Positions 39,442 through 49,813 of a stretch of 64,000 nucleotides of DNA are shown piece by piece (the stretch's first letter is position 1; each line of letters starts with the position of its first letter). A program made the position numbers and the translations under genes. Source of the stretch: Microbacterium sp. BH-3-3-3. GTDB lineage: Bacteria; Actinomycetota; Actinomycetes; Actinomycetales; Microbacteriaceae. Location of the stretch: assembly GCF_007679045.1 (NCBI RefSeq), contig NZ_VEFS01000003.1:231785-295784 (forward strand). Reading direction: 5' to 3'. The notes beneath the pieces are model-generated. The model was given only the letters and a program-made list of their open reading frames with translations. It ran no database searches and was not told where the DNA came from.

Positions 39442-40136
39442 TCAGGTGTGGCGCACGATGCCGAGCGGGGTCGACTCGTGGCCCTGACCGAGCGGGTTGT
39501 CCTTGAGGATCGCGACGAGGCGCTTCTCGCCGGCCTTGTCCATCGTGGAGCCGAGGATGTTGCCACCCAGGTCGTTGATGTCGACCACGGCCACCTGCAG
39601 GTCGCCGCCGAGCAGCGACTTGAGGCGGGCGGCCACCTCGCGGGGGCGCTCGGGTCCGAGCACGACGGCCTGGTTGTACGGCGGGATCGTGCCCTTGGTC
39701 GGACCGTCGATCGCGCGCGCCTTGTCGCCCGCGATGCGGTAGAAGTCACCCTTGCGCCCGAACGCCTTGGTCACGGCCGAGACGGCCGCGGCGAACAGGA
39801 TGCGGGGCGTTCCGCACTCGCGCAGCGCCATCTCCATCGTCTCGGGCATGCCCAGGCCGATGCCGTAGGGCGTGCGGGTGACGTACTTCGACAGGAAGAG
39901 CGCGAGCTTGCGGGGCTTGATCGTGTCGAGCTTGAACGATCGGCCCTGCGTGATCGCGACGATCTTCTCGGTGACGAACAGCAGGTCGCCCGGCTGCACG
40001 GCATCCTTCGCGTACTCGAGGATGAACGCGTCGAGGTCGTCGCCCGGCATGACGACCCGCGTGCGGATCGGGATGCGGGCGTACGAGGTGCCCTCGACGG
40101 TGACGGTGAGCGCCTTGCCGGCGTTGGCCTCCGCGC

Positions 40137-40140
<4 letters not shown>
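39442..40140 (-). CDS. Coenzyme F420-0:L-glutamate ligase-like protein
   Basis: 232 residues. The CofE-type motif [22 protein letters not shown] (about residues 48-69) matches the conserved GDILVVTQKIVSKAEGR region, and [14 protein letters not shown] with the metal-binding Asp is also characteristic. CofE adds glutamate to F420-0; homologues without the rest of the pathway are common in this family of bacteria, so the precise substrate is uncertain. The start ATG overlaps the sigma factor stop as ATGA, so it is translated with the primary sigma factor, an odd coupling repeated in related genera as I recall. Confidence 0.8.
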
Positions 40141-41465
<1,325 letters not shown>

Positions 41466-41772
41466 GTTTCGCCTTTCACCGGGAACGTACGTTGCACGGC
41501 CGCCGGTCGTTCTCGGACACTAGTAAGACCCTTGTCAAGTCCCGAGCCGAGGAGCGGGGCTCCTGGACCGGGTGACAACGGGTCAGGTTCTTCATTGTCT
41601 CACATCCCCAGACCGGGACTTGACGTGGACCGGGGATCTATGCGTAGACAACGTCTGCGCGCCCCCGCGCATTCCCGTCGGTCAGGTCAGGTCGAGAGCA
41701 CCGCCTGCCGCTGCGGGAGAAGAGCGTGACGGATGCCGAGTCCCCCGGCATCCGGGATGTTCGCCGCCGGGT
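41466..41772. promoter_or_regulatory. Sigma factor leader/promoter region
   Basis: About 307 bp with no reading frame of note. It contains TTGACA (minus strand, 41533-41538) and TTGACG (plus strand, 41619-41624), facing one another as parts of an 11-bp inverted repeat (CGGGACTTGAC at 41614-41624 and its complement at 41534-41544). The TTGAC boxes lack an ideal -10 at 17 bp. On the minus strand TACTAG at 41519-41524 and GACAAT at 41595-41600 are candidate -10 elements. Promoter assignment is tentative. Confidence 0.4.
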
Positions 41773-42699
41773 TCAGCCGAGCTTGCCGCGGCGGTCGTCG
41801 TCGCCGGGGCGCGAGGCGAGGAAGCGCTCGAGCTCCGCGGCGAGTTCGTCCGCGCTGGGCAGGTCGCCCGTGTGGATGATCGGGGTGGCCGAGGTGGAGC
41901 CGGCCATGTAGGCGTCGTAGCGCTCCTCGAGTCCCTCGAGCATGCGGGTCAGCTCGTCGCTGCCCTCGACCTGCTCGGTCACCTTGGCGATGAACTCGCG
42001 GTTCTCTTCGCGCAGCACCTCGCCGGAGAAGACGAGGCCGGTCGCCACAGTGAGGCTGTCGAGCCCGGCCAAGGCGGCGGCGGGGTACTCGGTGTCACCG
42101 AGGTAGTGCGGAACGAGCAGAGCGAAGCCGGCGACCTTGGCGCCCGCCTCGGCGAAGCGGTATTCGAGCAGGTGTCCGGCGGTGGAGGGCACCTGCGTGT
42201 GCGGACGCCAGACGGAGTGGGCCTCGGCGAGGTCGGGGCGCGTGCCGCTGACGGTGGTGCCGATGGGGCGCGTGTGCGGGACGGGCATGGGGATCGCGTG
42301 CACCCAGCTGACCGACGACACCTGCAGACCCGCCGACAGTTCGAGGACCGTCTCGGCGAAGGCCTCCCAGAGGAAGTCCGGCTCGTAGCCGGCGAGCAGG
42401 AGGAACGGGTGCCCCAGCGAGTCGTGCGCGAGTGACAGCTCGAGGCGCGCGGGGCGGTAGTCGGTCAGGTGGTCTTCGACGAAGGTGATGACCGGCCGAC
42501 GCGCCCGGTAGTCGAGGAGGGCGTCGTTGTCGAAGACGAACACGGGGTTCGGCTGAAGGTCGTCTCGGAAGTACTCCACCAGACGAGACACGGCCCCGCC
42601 TGCGTCGGTGAACCCGGTGAGAGCGATCACGAGCGGCAGGCCCGACGGCACGGGCGGCGCCGCGGGGGCGCGGTCGTACAGCGGGACGGATGAGGGCAT
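41773..42699 (-). CDS. PAC2 family protein
   Basis: 308 residues. The PAC2 (proteasome assembly chaperone 2-like) fold is recognised from LVIALTGFTDAGGAVSRLVEYFRDDL, SLAHDSLGHPFLLLAGYEPDFLWEAF and AGFALLVPHYLGDTEYPAAALAGLDSLTVATGL. Bacterial members are ATP-grasp-associated or stand-alone proteins of unknown role; actinobacteria do have proteasomes, but no proteasome gene is nearby. TAGAGT (42706-42711) lies six bases before the ATG. It is divergent from the leucyl aminopeptidase gene. Confidence 0.88.
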   Translation of the reverse strand: MPSSVPLYDRAPAAPPVPSGLPLVIALTGFTDAGGAVSRLVEYFRDDLQPNPVFVFDNDALLDYRARRPVITFVEDHLTDYRPARLELSLAHDSLGHPFLLLAGYEPDFLWEAFAETVLELSAGLQVSSVSWVHAIPMPVPHTRPIGTTVSGTRPDLAEAHSVWRPHTQVPSTAGHLLEYRFAEAGAKVAGFALLVPHYLGDTEYPAAALAGLDSLTVATGLVFSGEVLREENREFIAKVTEQVEGSDELTRMLEGLEERYDAYMAGSTSATPIIHTGDLPSADELAAELERFLASRPGDDDRRGKLG

Positions 42700-42705
42700 G
42701 CTTCC

Positions 42706-42711
42706 ACTCTA
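42706..42711 (-). promoter_or_regulatory. Candidate -10 box of a leaderless mRNA (PAC2 gene)
   Basis: TAGAGT on the minus strand, 6 nt before the ATG at 42699. Confidence 0.45.
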
Positions 42712-42771
42712 CGAGCGGTCGCGAATGCGTCGGCGGCGGTGCGTCCCGCTGCTAGCGAACACGGGCGAACC

Positions 42772-42777
42772 TAGGAT
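42772..42777 (+). promoter_or_regulatory. Candidate -10 box of a leaderless mRNA (leucyl aminopeptidase gene)
   Basis: TAGGAT, 7 nt before the ATG at 42785. If correct, the in-frame ATG at 42776 would lie inside the -10 box and could not be used. Confidence 0.45.
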
Positions 42778-42784
42778 GGATCCC

Positions 42785-44251
42785 ATGCCGTTCCCCTCCG
42801 TGGCGTACACCTCCGCCCCCTCCCTCGAATCCGATGCCGACGCGATCCTCCTGATCGTCCCGACTGTTTCGGAAGGAGCGCCCGATCCGGACGGCTGGTC
42901 CGGACTGTTCGCCGCACTGTCGGCGGTGGGGTTCACGGGGGCGGCCGGCTCGTTCCAGCGCGTGCACGTTCCGGGTGTGTCGACCCCGGTCGCCGTCGCG
43001 GGCGCCGGCACCGACCCGAGCGAGGCCGCCCTGCGCGATGCCGCGGGCACGGGGCTGCGACAGCTCACCGGTTTCGCGCACGTCGCCGTGCAGTCGCTGG
43101 TCGCCTCGGCCTGGAAGCCGCTCGCCGAAGGAGCCGCTCTGGGCGGCTACCGGTTCGCCGACTACAAGAAGAAGTCCGCCAAGCCCCGCGCCACCCAGGT
43201 GACGGTCACGGGCACCGACGCCCCGTCCGACGCCGACATCGCGGCCGTTGCCGCCGTCTCGGGCGCCGTGGCCCTGGTGAAGGACCTCGTGACGACCCCC
43301 GCCGAGTGGCTCGGACCCGCCGACTTCGCCCACGCGGCCGTCGAGGCCGTGAAGGGCCTGCCGGTCGAGGTCGAGGTGCTCGACGAGAACGCTCTCCGCG
43401 AGGGCGGCTACGGCGGCATCCTCGGCGTCGGGCAGGGATCCGACCGCCCGCCGCGCATGGTGCGCCTCGACTACGCGCCGGCCGGCGCCGAGCGTCACGT
43501 CGCCCTCGTCGGCAAGGGCATCACGTTCGACACCGGTGGGCTGTCGCTGAAGCCGCCGGCGTCCATGGTCGGGATGAAGTACGACATGTGCGGAGCCGCC
43601 ACGGTCCTCGCCGTGCTGAAGGCCGCCGCCGAGATGGAGCTGCCGGTCAAGGTCAGCGCCTGGCTGTGCATCGCCGACAACATGCCATCGGGTCGCGCGA
43701 CGCGCCCGGGTGACGTTTTGCGCACCCTCGACGGCACCACCGTCGAGGTGCTCAACACCGACGCCGAGGGGCGCCTCGTGCTCGCCGACGGTCTCGCCGC
43801 GGCCAGCCGCGAGAACCCCGACCTCATCGTCGACGTGGCGACCCTCACGGGCGCCATCACCGTCGCCCTCGGCAACCGCCACACCGGCGTCATGGGCGAG
43901 GAAGCGGCCGTGGCCGAGTACCTCGCGGCGTCGGCGCGCACCGCCGAGCTCGCGTGGCAGTTGCCCCTGCCCGACCACATGGTCGACGACCTCGACTCCC
44001 CCATCGCCGACCTGCAGAACGCGAAGATCGGCGACCCCGCCGGTGGATCGCTGTTCGCGGGGCTCTTCCTCCGCCACTTCGTCGGTCGCGTGTCCGATGC
44101 GGCCGACGCGCCTCGCATCCCCTGGGTGCACCTCGACATCGCCGGCGTCGGCATGAACAAGGCGGCGCCCTTCGGGTACACCGACAAGGGCGTGACGGGC
44201 GCCACCGTGCGTTCGCTGGTGGAGATGATCTCCGCGGGCGGCGCGCGATGA
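42785..44251 (+). CDS. pepA: Leucyl aminopeptidase (M17 family)
   Basis: 488 residues. The C-terminal catalytic domain carries LVGKGITFDTGGLSLKPPASMVGMKYDMCGAATVLAVL (metal-binding Lys and Asp) and NTDAEGRLVLADGL (metal-binding Asp and Glu, catalytic Arg), then WVHLDIAGVGMN. It removes N-terminal residues from peptides in the cytoplasm; the family can also bind DNA in some bacteria. Of two in-frame ATGs (42776 and 42785) the second fits AGGA spacing and the leaderless -10. The stop overlaps lpdA as ATGA. The same pair stands before sucB in other actinobacteria. Confidence 0.94.
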   Translation: MPFPSVAYTSAPSLESDADAILLIVPTVSEGAPDPDGWSGLFAALSAVGFTGAAGSFQRVHVPGVSTPVAVAGAGTDPSEAALRDAAGTGLRQLTGFAHVAVQSLVASAWKPLAEGAALGGYRFADYKKKSAKPRATQVTVTGTDAPSDADIAAVAAVSGAVALVKDLVTTPAEWLGPADFAHAAVEAVKGLPVEVEVLDENALREGGYGGILGVGQGSDRPPRMVRLDYAPAGAERHVALVGKGITFDTGGLSLKPPASMVGMKYDMCGAATVLAVLKAAAEMELPVKVSAWLCIADNMPSGRATRPGDVLRTLDGTTVEVLNTDAEGRLVLADGLAAASRENPDLIVDVATLTGAITVALGNRHTGVMGEEAAVAEYLAASARTAELAWQLPLPDHMVDDLDSPIADLQNAKIGDPAGGSLFAGLFLRHFVGRVSDAADAPRIPWVHLDIAGVGMNKAAPFGYTDKGVTGATVRSLVEMISAGGAR

Positions 44252-45621
44252 CCGACCACACCGCCGACGTCGTCATCCTGGGCGGCGGCAGCGGCGGCTA
44301 CGCGGCGGCCCTGCGTCTCGCCGAACTCGGCAAAGACGTCGTGCTGGTCGAGAAGGACAAGCTCGGCGGCACATGCCTGCACCGGGGATGCATCCCGACC
44401 AAGGCGCTCCTGCACGCCGGTGAGGTGGCCGACGCCGCACGCGGCGCGGCGGACATCGGCGTCGACGTCACCTTCGGCGGTATCGACCCCGCGCGCGTGC
44501 GGTCGTACCGCGAAGGAATCGTCGCGAAGAAGTTCAAGGGCCTCGAGGGACTGATCTCGGCCCGCGGCATCCGTGTCGTGTCGGGAGAGGGCTCGCTCGA
44601 GGCCGGACCCGCCGTCCGTGTCGGCGACGACGTGTACCGCGGCACCGACGTGATCCTCGCGACGGGCTCGTACAGCCGCAGCCTTCCCGGCCTCGAGATC
44701 GGCGGACGCGTGCTCACCAGCGAGCAGGCCCTCGACCTCGACGTCATCCCCGACCGCGTCGTGGTGCTCGGCGGCGGCGTGATCGGCGTGGAGTTCGCGA
44801 GCGTCTGGCGTTCGTTCGGCGTCGACGTCACGATCGTCGAAGCCCTGCCGCACCTGCTGCCGGCCGAGGACGTCTCGTCGAGCAAGGCCCTCGAGCGCGC
44901 GTTCCGCAAGCGCGGCATCGCGTTCCAGCTCGGTCGCCGTTACGACACGCTCACCCAGACGGCCGACGCCGTGACGGTGACGCTCGACGACGGCAGCGAA
45001 CTCGTCGCCGACTATGTGCTCGTCGCGGTCGGTCGCGGTCCGGTCACCGCCGGTCTCGGTTACGAGGAGGCCGGCCTCGTGCTCGACCGCGGCTTCGTGC
45101 AGACCGACGAGCGCCTGCGCACCGCCGCCCCGCACGTCTGGGCCGTCGGCGACATCGTCCCCGGACTCCAGCTGGCCCACCGCGGGTTCCAGCAGGGCAT
45201 CTTCGTCGCGGAAGAGATCGCGGGGCTCTCCCCCGTGCTGGTCTCCGACGTCGACGTTCCGCGCGTCGCCTATTCGCACCCCGAGGTGGCCTCCGTCGGC
45301 CTCACCGAGGCGCAGGCTCAGGATCGTTACGGATCCGAGGCCGTGAAGGCGTACGAGTACAACCTCGCGGGCAACGGCCGCAGCGAGATCATCGGCACCT
45401 CGGGCATCGTCAAGATCGTCCGCCGCGTCGATGGCCCCGTCGTGGGCGCCCATCTCGTGGGCGACCGCGTAGGCGAGCTCATCTCGGAGGCCCAGCTCGC
45501 CGTGGGCTGGGAAGCGCATCCGGAAGACATCGCCCCGTTCATCCACGCACACCCCACGCAGAGCGAGGCGCTCGGCGAGGCCTTCCTGGCACTCGCGGGC
45601 AAGCCGCTGCACGCACTCTGA
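44248..45621 (+). CDS. lpdA: Dihydrolipoyl dehydrogenase (E3)
   Basis: 457 residues. FAD-binding GGGSGGYAAALRLAELG, the redox-active disulfide GGTCLHRGCIPTKAL (two Cys five apart), NAD-binding GGGVIGVEFASVW, and the C-terminal HPTQSEALGE with the catalytic His/Glu are all present. It reoxidises dihydrolipoamide for pyruvate and 2-oxoglutarate dehydrogenases and glycine cleavage. The start overlaps the aminopeptidase stop by four bases. sucB follows after 54 bp, with its own likely promoter. Confidence 0.97.
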   Translation: MTDHTADVVILGGGSGGYAAALRLAELGKDVVLVEKDKLGGTCLHRGCIPTKALLHAGEVADAARGAADIGVDVTFGGIDPARVRSYREGIVAKKFKGLEGLISARGIRVVSGEGSLEAGPAVRVGDDVYRGTDVILATGSYSRSLPGLEIGGRVLTSEQALDLDVIPDRVVVLGGGVIGVEFASVWRSFGVDVTIVEALPHLLPAEDVSSSKALERAFRKRGIAFQLGRRYDTLTQTADAVTVTLDDGSELVADYVLVAVGRGPVTAGLGYEEAGLVLDRGFVQTDERLRTAAPHVWAVGDIVPGLQLAHRGFQQGIFVAEEIAGLSPVLVSDVDVPRVAYSHPEVASVGLTEAQAQDRYGSEAVKAYEYNLAGNGRSEIIGTSGIVKIVRRVDGPVVGAHLVGDRVGELISEAQLAVGWEAHPEDIAPFIHAHPTQSEALGEAFLALAGKPLHAL

Positions 45622-45647
45622 CCACAAACCGGTCACTAAGCTAGATA
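45618..45647 (+). promoter_or_regulatory. Candidate promoter of sucB
   Basis: CTGACC (45618-45623), an 18-bp spacer and TAGATA (45642-45647) resemble -35 and -10 boxes of the primary sigma factor. They begin within the last codon and stop of lpdA and precede an AAGGAG ribosome site. Confidence 0.4.
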
Positions 45648-45675
45648 CCGCATCCGGTACGAAGGAGACATATTC

Positions 45676-47424
45676 ATGAGCACTTCCGTCGTCCTCCCCG
45701 CTCTCGGGGAGAGCGTCACCGAGGGAACGGTCACCCGCTGGCTCAAGCAGGTCGGTGACACCGTCCAGGAGGACGAGGGTCTGCTGGAGATCTCGACCGA
45801 CAAGGTCGACACCGAGATCCCCTCGCCCGTCTCGGGCGTGATCGAAGAGATCCTCGTGCAGGAAGACGAGACCGTCGAGGTCGGCGCCGTCCTGGCGAAG
45901 ATCGGTGACGGCTCCGGCGCCGCCTCGTCCGACGACGCCCCGCAGGAGGCCCCGGCCGAGGAGCAGTCTGCTCCCGCCGCAGAGGCGGCCCCCGCAGAGG
46001 CCGCTCCTGAGCAGCCCGCCGCCGAGCAGCCCGCGGCCGAGTCGGCGCCCGCCGCGAGCGGCGACTCGACCGAGGTCAAGCTCCCCGAGCTCGGCGAGAG
46101 CGTGACCGAGGGCACCGTCACCCGCTGGCTGAAGGCCGTCGGCGACGACGTCGCCGTCGATGAGCCGCTGCTCGAGATCTCGACCGACAAGGTCGACACC
46201 GAGATCCCGTCGCCGGTCGCCGGCACGCTGCAGGAGATCCTCGTCCAGGAAGACGAGACCGTGAACGTCGGCGCCGCTCTGGCCCGCATCGGCAGCGGTG
46301 CCGCTCCGGCCGCGCAGCCCGAGGCGCCCGCCGCCCCGGCCGCCGAGGAGAAGCCGGCCGAGCAGCCCGCGCCCGCCGCGGAGGAGAAGCCGGCCGAGCA
46401 GCCCGCCCCCGCCGCCGAGGCGAAGCCCGCCGAGCAGAAGCCCGCCGAACAGCCCGCGCCCGCCGCGGCTCCGGCTGCCGCCGCTCCGGCCGCGTCGTCC
46501 AACGACGACGTGACCTACGTCACCCCGCTCGTGCGTCGGCTCGCTCAGCAGCAGGGCGTCGACCTGGCTTCGGTCAAGGGCAGCGGCGTCGGTGGACGCA
46601 TCCGCAAGGAAGACGTGCTCAAGGCCGCCGAGGCCGCCAAGTCGGCTCCCGCCGCTGCGGCTCCCGCCGCGTCGGCCCCGGCCGCCCCCGCTCCCGTGGA
46701 GGTCTCGCCCCTGCGCGGCACGACGCAGAAGATGTCGCGTCTGCGCAAGGTCATCGCCGAGCGCGCCGTCGCGTCGATGCAGGCCACGGCCCAGCTGACG
46801 ACCGTCGTCGAGGTCGACGTGACCAAGCTGTCGGCGCTGCGCGACCGCATGAAGGGCGAGTTCCAGCAGAAGACGGGCGACAAGCTCTCGTTCCTGCCGT
46901 TCTTCGCCATCGCCGCGATCGAGGGCCTCAAGGCCTACCCGATCATCAACTCGACGGTCGAGGGCGACGAGATCGTCTACCCGGCCCACGAGAACGTGTC
47001 GATCGCCGTCGACACCGAGCGCGGCCTGCTGACCCCGGTCGTCAAGGACGCCGGCGACAAGAACATCGCTCAACTGGCTCGCGAGATCGCCGATCTCGCC
47101 GCCCGCACGCGCGACAACAAGCTGAAGCCCGACGAGCTCGCCGGCGGCACCTTCACGCTGACCAACACCGGTTCGCGCGGCGCGCTGTTCGACACGCCCA
47201 TCGTGTTCCTGCCGCAGTCGGCGATCCTCGGCCTCGGTGCCGTCGTGAAGAAGCCCGGTGTGGTCTCGGTCGACGGCAAGGACGCGATCTCGGTCCGTTC
47301 GTACGTCTACCTGGCCCTGTCGTACGACCACCGCATCATCGACGGTGCCGACGCCGCCCGCTTCCTGGGCACGGTCAAGGCCCGTCTCGAGGCGGCGCAG
47401 TTCGAGGGCGACCTCGGGATCTGA
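45676..47424 (+). CDS. sucB: 2-oxoglutarate dehydrogenase E2 (dihydrolipoamide succinyltransferase)
   Basis: 582 residues. Two lipoyl domains (about 1-78 and 130-215), each with the lipoylated Lys in [12 protein letters not shown], are joined by Ala/Pro/Glu-rich flexible linkers. A peripheral-subunit-binding domain follows ([26 protein letters not shown]). The catalytic domain ends with [20 protein letters not shown], whose His and Asp are catalytic. The two-lipoyl layout is typical of actinobacterial sucB-like E2. It works with LpdA encoded upstream. lipB and lipA, which usually follow this gene in actinobacteria, are not there. AAGGAG precedes the ATG. Confidence 0.96.
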   Translation: MSTSVVLPALGESVTEGTVTRWLKQVGDTVQEDEGLLEISTDKVDTEIPSPVSGVIEEILVQEDETVEVGAVLAKIGDGSGAASSDDAPQEAPAEEQSAPAAEAAPAEAAPEQPAAEQPAAESAPAASGDSTEVKLPELGESVTEGTVTRWLKAVGDDVAVDEPLLEISTDKVDTEIPSPVAGTLQEILVQEDETVNVGAALARIGSGAAPAAQPEAPAAPAAEEKPAEQPAPAAEEKPAEQPAPAAEAKPAEQKPAEQPAPAAAPAAAAPAASSNDDVTYVTPLVRRLAQQQGVDLASVKGSGVGGRIRKEDVLKAAEAAKSAPAAAAPAASAPAAPAPVEVSPLRGTTQKMSRLRKVIAERAVASMQATAQLTTVVEVDVTKLSALRDRMKGEFQQKTGDKLSFLPFFAIAAIEGLKAYPIINSTVEGDEIVYPAHENVSIAVDTERGLLTPVVKDAGDKNIAQLAREIADLAARTRDNKLKPDELAGGTFTLTNTGSRGALFDTPIVFLPQSAILGLGAVVKKPGVVSVDGKDAISVRSYVYLALSYDHRIIDGADAARFLGTVKARLEAAQFEGDLGI

Positions 47425-47441
47425 TCCCACCGAGCACCAGC

Positions 47442-48461
47442 TCATGATGGCTGGTCCGCGACCGTTCTGACGGCGCGGACCAGCCATCGGTCTTTCTGGC
47501 GCACGAGCGTGACGTATTGCGTGCCGTCGGCGCTCTCGATCGAGACGACGGCCACTCCCCCGAAGTCGTCGATCAATGAGATCTGCCCCGCCGCGGCCAT
47601 CGGCAGCAGGGGTTCGCGCGGGAACGACGAGTTTTCCTCGTGAGCCGCTACGCAGGCCGGTTCGTCCTGGCAGGCGTCGATCTCGCCGAACAGCGCGCGA
47701 GCGCCCTCGATCACGTCGTCGATGAGAGGAAGGCGTTCGTCGGTGGGCTCGGCCGTCGACAGCACGACGGTCGGGGTGGGCGTCGGCGAATCCGCCACGA
47801 CCGACGTGGCGGTCGCCGACGCGGGCTGCTGCTCGCCCGTCGGGAGCAGAACTGCCAGGGTGACGGTGAGGACGGCCGCCGTCGCCGTACCGATCAGCGC
47901 CATACGCATCCGTGGCGAAGACCGCCACCGCGTGCGCAGCTCGGCGAGACTTTCACGGACGGCTTCGGCCAGATCAGCGTCGACGAGCCGCAGCGTCAGC
48001 GGCGATTCGCCCTCGTCCAAGCGAACGCCTGGAGACGGCGGAGCGACGTGCGCGGGGGTCAGCGGCCCCAGCACGAGCGGCTCGGGCGTCGCGTGCGCGA
48101 ACAGCCGCCGTTCGAGGGCGTCCCACTCCCGCGGAGGTCTCGTGAGCACCGTCTCGTGCGCGCGGACCAAGAGGCCTCGCGTGTCGTCGTCTCCGGCGGC
48201 ATCCGTCAATCGCTCCAGACACGACGCCGTCTCTTCGATGGGATCGCCTCCGGCTTCGTCGGGGATGGCCACGGGGCGCCCCTCCGCCGTGAGCCACCAC
48301 GTGGTGCCCGCGATCCTCCCGACGACGGCGCGGCAGCCGCGCAGCAGCCCGACGGCGGCGGTCACGGCCTCGCCGGGGACGAGTGCGACGGCGCTGAGGG
48401 CGCGCCGCCGAAGGTAGGCGTCGAAGGATTCGACGAGGACGGATGCCGTGGCGGTGCTCAT
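47442..48461 (-). CDS. Uncharacterised single-pass membrane protein
   Basis: 339 residues. The N-terminal 180 residues (MSTATASVLVESFDAYLRRRALSAVAL and a Trp-containing block GTTWWLTAEGRPVAI) look cytoplasmic. Residues about 212-236 (MRMALIGTATAAVLTVTLAVLLPTG) form one membrane helix, then a Ser/Thr/Pro-rich stretch and an extracellular C-terminal domain with CQDEPACVAAH and VTLVRQKDRWLVRAV. I do not recognise a family; the layout resembles a regulator of protease or anti-sigma type but has no motif for it. It lies between sucB and DUF4191, where lipBA are expected. Start ATG at 48461. Confidence 0.75.
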   Translation of the reverse strand: MSTATASVLVESFDAYLRRRALSAVALVPGEAVTAAVGLLRGCRAVVGRIAGTTWWLTAEGRPVAIPDEAGGDPIEETASCLERLTDAAGDDDTRGLLVRAHETVLTRPPREWDALERRLFAHATPEPLVLGPLTPAHVAPPSPGVRLDEGESPLTLRLVDADLAEAVRESLAELRTRWRSSPRMRMALIGTATAAVLTVTLAVLLPTGEQQPASATATSVVADSPTPTPTVVLSTAEPTDERLPLIDDVIEGARALFGEIDACQDEPACVAAHEENSSFPREPLLPMAAAGQISLIDDFGGVAVVSIESADGTQYVTLVRQKDRWLVRAVRTVADQPS

Positions 48462-48566
48462 GCGCCGATGGTCGCCGACCTCCCCTCGGCCGCGCGGAGC
48501 CGCCCCCTCGATCCGTGGACGATCGGGCCGATTCGCGCACTGGGGAGGAAGAGTCCGCGTCGAAGA

Positions 48567-48572
48567 TAGAAT
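48567..48572 (+). promoter_or_regulatory. Candidate -10 box of a leaderless mRNA (DUF4191 gene)
   Basis: TAGAAT, 7 nt before the ATG at 48580. Confidence 0.45.
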
Positions 48573-48579
48573 CGTCACC

Positions 48580-49290
48580 ATGGCCGCTCGCACCACCACG
48601 CCCGAGAAGCGTCCGGGCTTCTTCTCGCAGCTGAAAACCCTGTACACCTTCACGCAGAAGGAGTACAAGTGGCTGCCCTTTTTGCTCGCCGGCATCGTGC
48701 TGGTGGGCATCGCCCTCGGCGTTCTCGTCGGCTTCCTGATCCCGCCGCTGGCGGTGTGGAGCGTCATCCTGTGGGCCGTCACCGGTCTGCTCGCCGGCAT
48801 CCTGGCCGGCATGATCACGATGACCCGCCTGTCGACGACGGCCATGTACAAGAAGATCGACGGCATGCCCGGCGCGACCGGTCACGTGCTGTCGTCGTCG
48901 CTCGGCCGCAACTGGCAGGCCTCCGAGGCGCCCGTCGGCGTCAACCCGCGCACGCAGGAGGCGCTGTACCGCGCCATCGGCCGCGGGGGCGTCGTGCTGA
49001 TCGGCGAGGGCAACCGCAGCCGCCTGACCCGCCTGGTCGGCGAAGAGCGCTCGCGCGTGCTGCGCGTGGCCGCCGGTGTGCCGGTCACGGTGCTCTACGT
49101 CGGTCACGGCGACGACGAGGTGCCGATCGCCAAGCTCGCCTCGACCATCAAGGCGCTGCCCAAGAAGGTCGACCGCTCCACGATGGCCGCCGTCATCAAG
49201 CGCGTGTCGTCGGTGTCGCAGGGCCTGTCGTCGCTGCCGATCCCCAAGGGCGTCGACCCCACCAAGATGCGCGCTCCGCGCCCGCGCTGA
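48580..49290 (+). CDS. DUF4191 membrane protein
   Basis: 236 residues. Two adjacent membrane helices (about 31-75: WLPFLLAGIVLVGIALGVLVGFL and VWSVILWAVTGLLAGILAG) follow a basic cytoplasmic start KRPGFFSQLKTLYTFTQKEYKW. The C-terminal domain has VLIGEGNRSRLTRLVGEERSRVLRVAAGVPV and ends in KGVDPTKMRAPRPR. DUF4191 is usually found downstream of lipA in actinobacteria and next to glnA; role unknown. A terminator follows and separates it from the convergent RDD gene. Confidence 0.9.
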   Translation: MAARTTTPEKRPGFFSQLKTLYTFTQKEYKWLPFLLAGIVLVGIALGVLVGFLIPPLAVWSVILWAVTGLLAGILAGMITMTRLSTTAMYKKIDGMPGATGHVLSSSLGRNWQASEAPVGVNPRTQEALYRAIGRGGVVLIGEGNRSRLTRLVGEERSRVLRVAAGVPVTVLYVGHGDDEVPIAKLASTIKALPKKVDRSTMAAVIKRVSSVSQGLSSLPIPKGVDPTKMRAPRPR

Positions 49291-49303
49291 CCCCCATACG
49301 ATG

Positions 49304-49329
49304 ACGGCCCCCGCTCAGGCGGGGGCCGT
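49304..49329. terminator. Bidirectional terminator between DUF4191 and the RDD gene
   Basis: ACGGCCCCCG-CTCAGG-CGGGGGCCGT with a TTT run after it on the plus strand. Confidence 0.8.
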
Positions 49330-49335
49330 TTCGTG

Positions 49336-49764
49336 TCAGCTGCGGACGAGGATCGTTCCGACCGCCTTGTCGTGGAGGCCGCGCTGGTCGGAGTCGAAGA
49401 CGACCGCGGGGATGATCAGGGCCAGAAGGATCGTGCGGACGATCGGGCGCCACAGGCCGACCCAGCCTCCGGATGCCAGCTCGAGGCGCATCCCCATGAT
49501 CCGGTGCCCGGGGCTTCCGCCGATGAGCGGGATGAACAGGATCTGCACGGCGAAGAAGATCAGGTTGGTCGCGACGGGGTTCGCGAACGGCACTCCCGTG
49601 ATTGGGTCGGGGGTGGAGAAGAAGGCGAACCCGATGAGTCCCGCGCTCGCCACGTCGATCAGGAGGGCGGCGATCCTCCGGCCCGGGCGCGCGATCGAGC
49701 CGCGTCCTTCGCGGGGAAGGCCGAGCCGTTGGCCCGGATAGTCGTTCTCTGCGGGGAGGGTCAC
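49336..49764 (-). CDS. RDD family membrane protein
   Basis: 142 residues. ARPGRRIAALLIDVASAGLIGFAFF carries the Arg/Asp-Asp-type RDD signature, with two further helices (VATNLIFFAVQILFIPL and PIVRTILLALIIPAVVF) and SPGHRIMGMRLEL between them. The GTG at 49764 fits TACGCT (49772-49777) seven bases upstream. The gene is divergent from glnA, an arrangement also seen in mycobacteria (Rv2219A beside glnA1). Function unknown; some family members affect ion homeostasis. Confidence 0.85.
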   Translation of the reverse strand: MTLPAENDYPGQRLGLPREGRGSIARPGRRIAALLIDVASAGLIGFAFFSTPDPITGVPFANPVATNLIFFAVQILFIPLIGGSPGHRIMGMRLELASGGWVGLWRPIVRTILLALIIPAVVFDSDQRGLHDKAVGTILVRS

Positions 49765-49771
49765 GGCATCC

Positions 49772-49777
49772 AGCGTA
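49772..49777 (-). promoter_or_regulatory. Candidate -10 box of a leaderless mRNA (RDD gene)
   Basis: TACGCT on the minus strand, 7 nt before the GTG at 49764. It lies 12 bp from the GlnR-type box at 49789, so the regulator could also affect this gene. Confidence 0.4.
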
Positions 49778-49788
49778 ATCGGGCCGAC

Positions 49789-49804
49789 GTAACATCCCGG
49801 AAAC
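49789..49804 (+). promoter_or_regulatory. GlnR-type box upstream of glnA
   Basis: GTAAC-ATCCCG-GAAAC, an exact match to GTNAC-N6-GAAAC, 93 bp before the glnA start and 9 bp upstream of the predicted -35. Confidence 0.7.
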
Positions 49805-49813
49805 ACGCGAGAT

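Noticed and set aside
43495-47928. Very long antisense reading frame of 1477 residues, and similar ones opposite thrS, acnA, glnE and parC
   Set aside because: Low-complexity Arg/Ala/Gly-rich shadows on the opposite strand of strongly third-position GC-biased genes; the sense proteins carry full family motifs.
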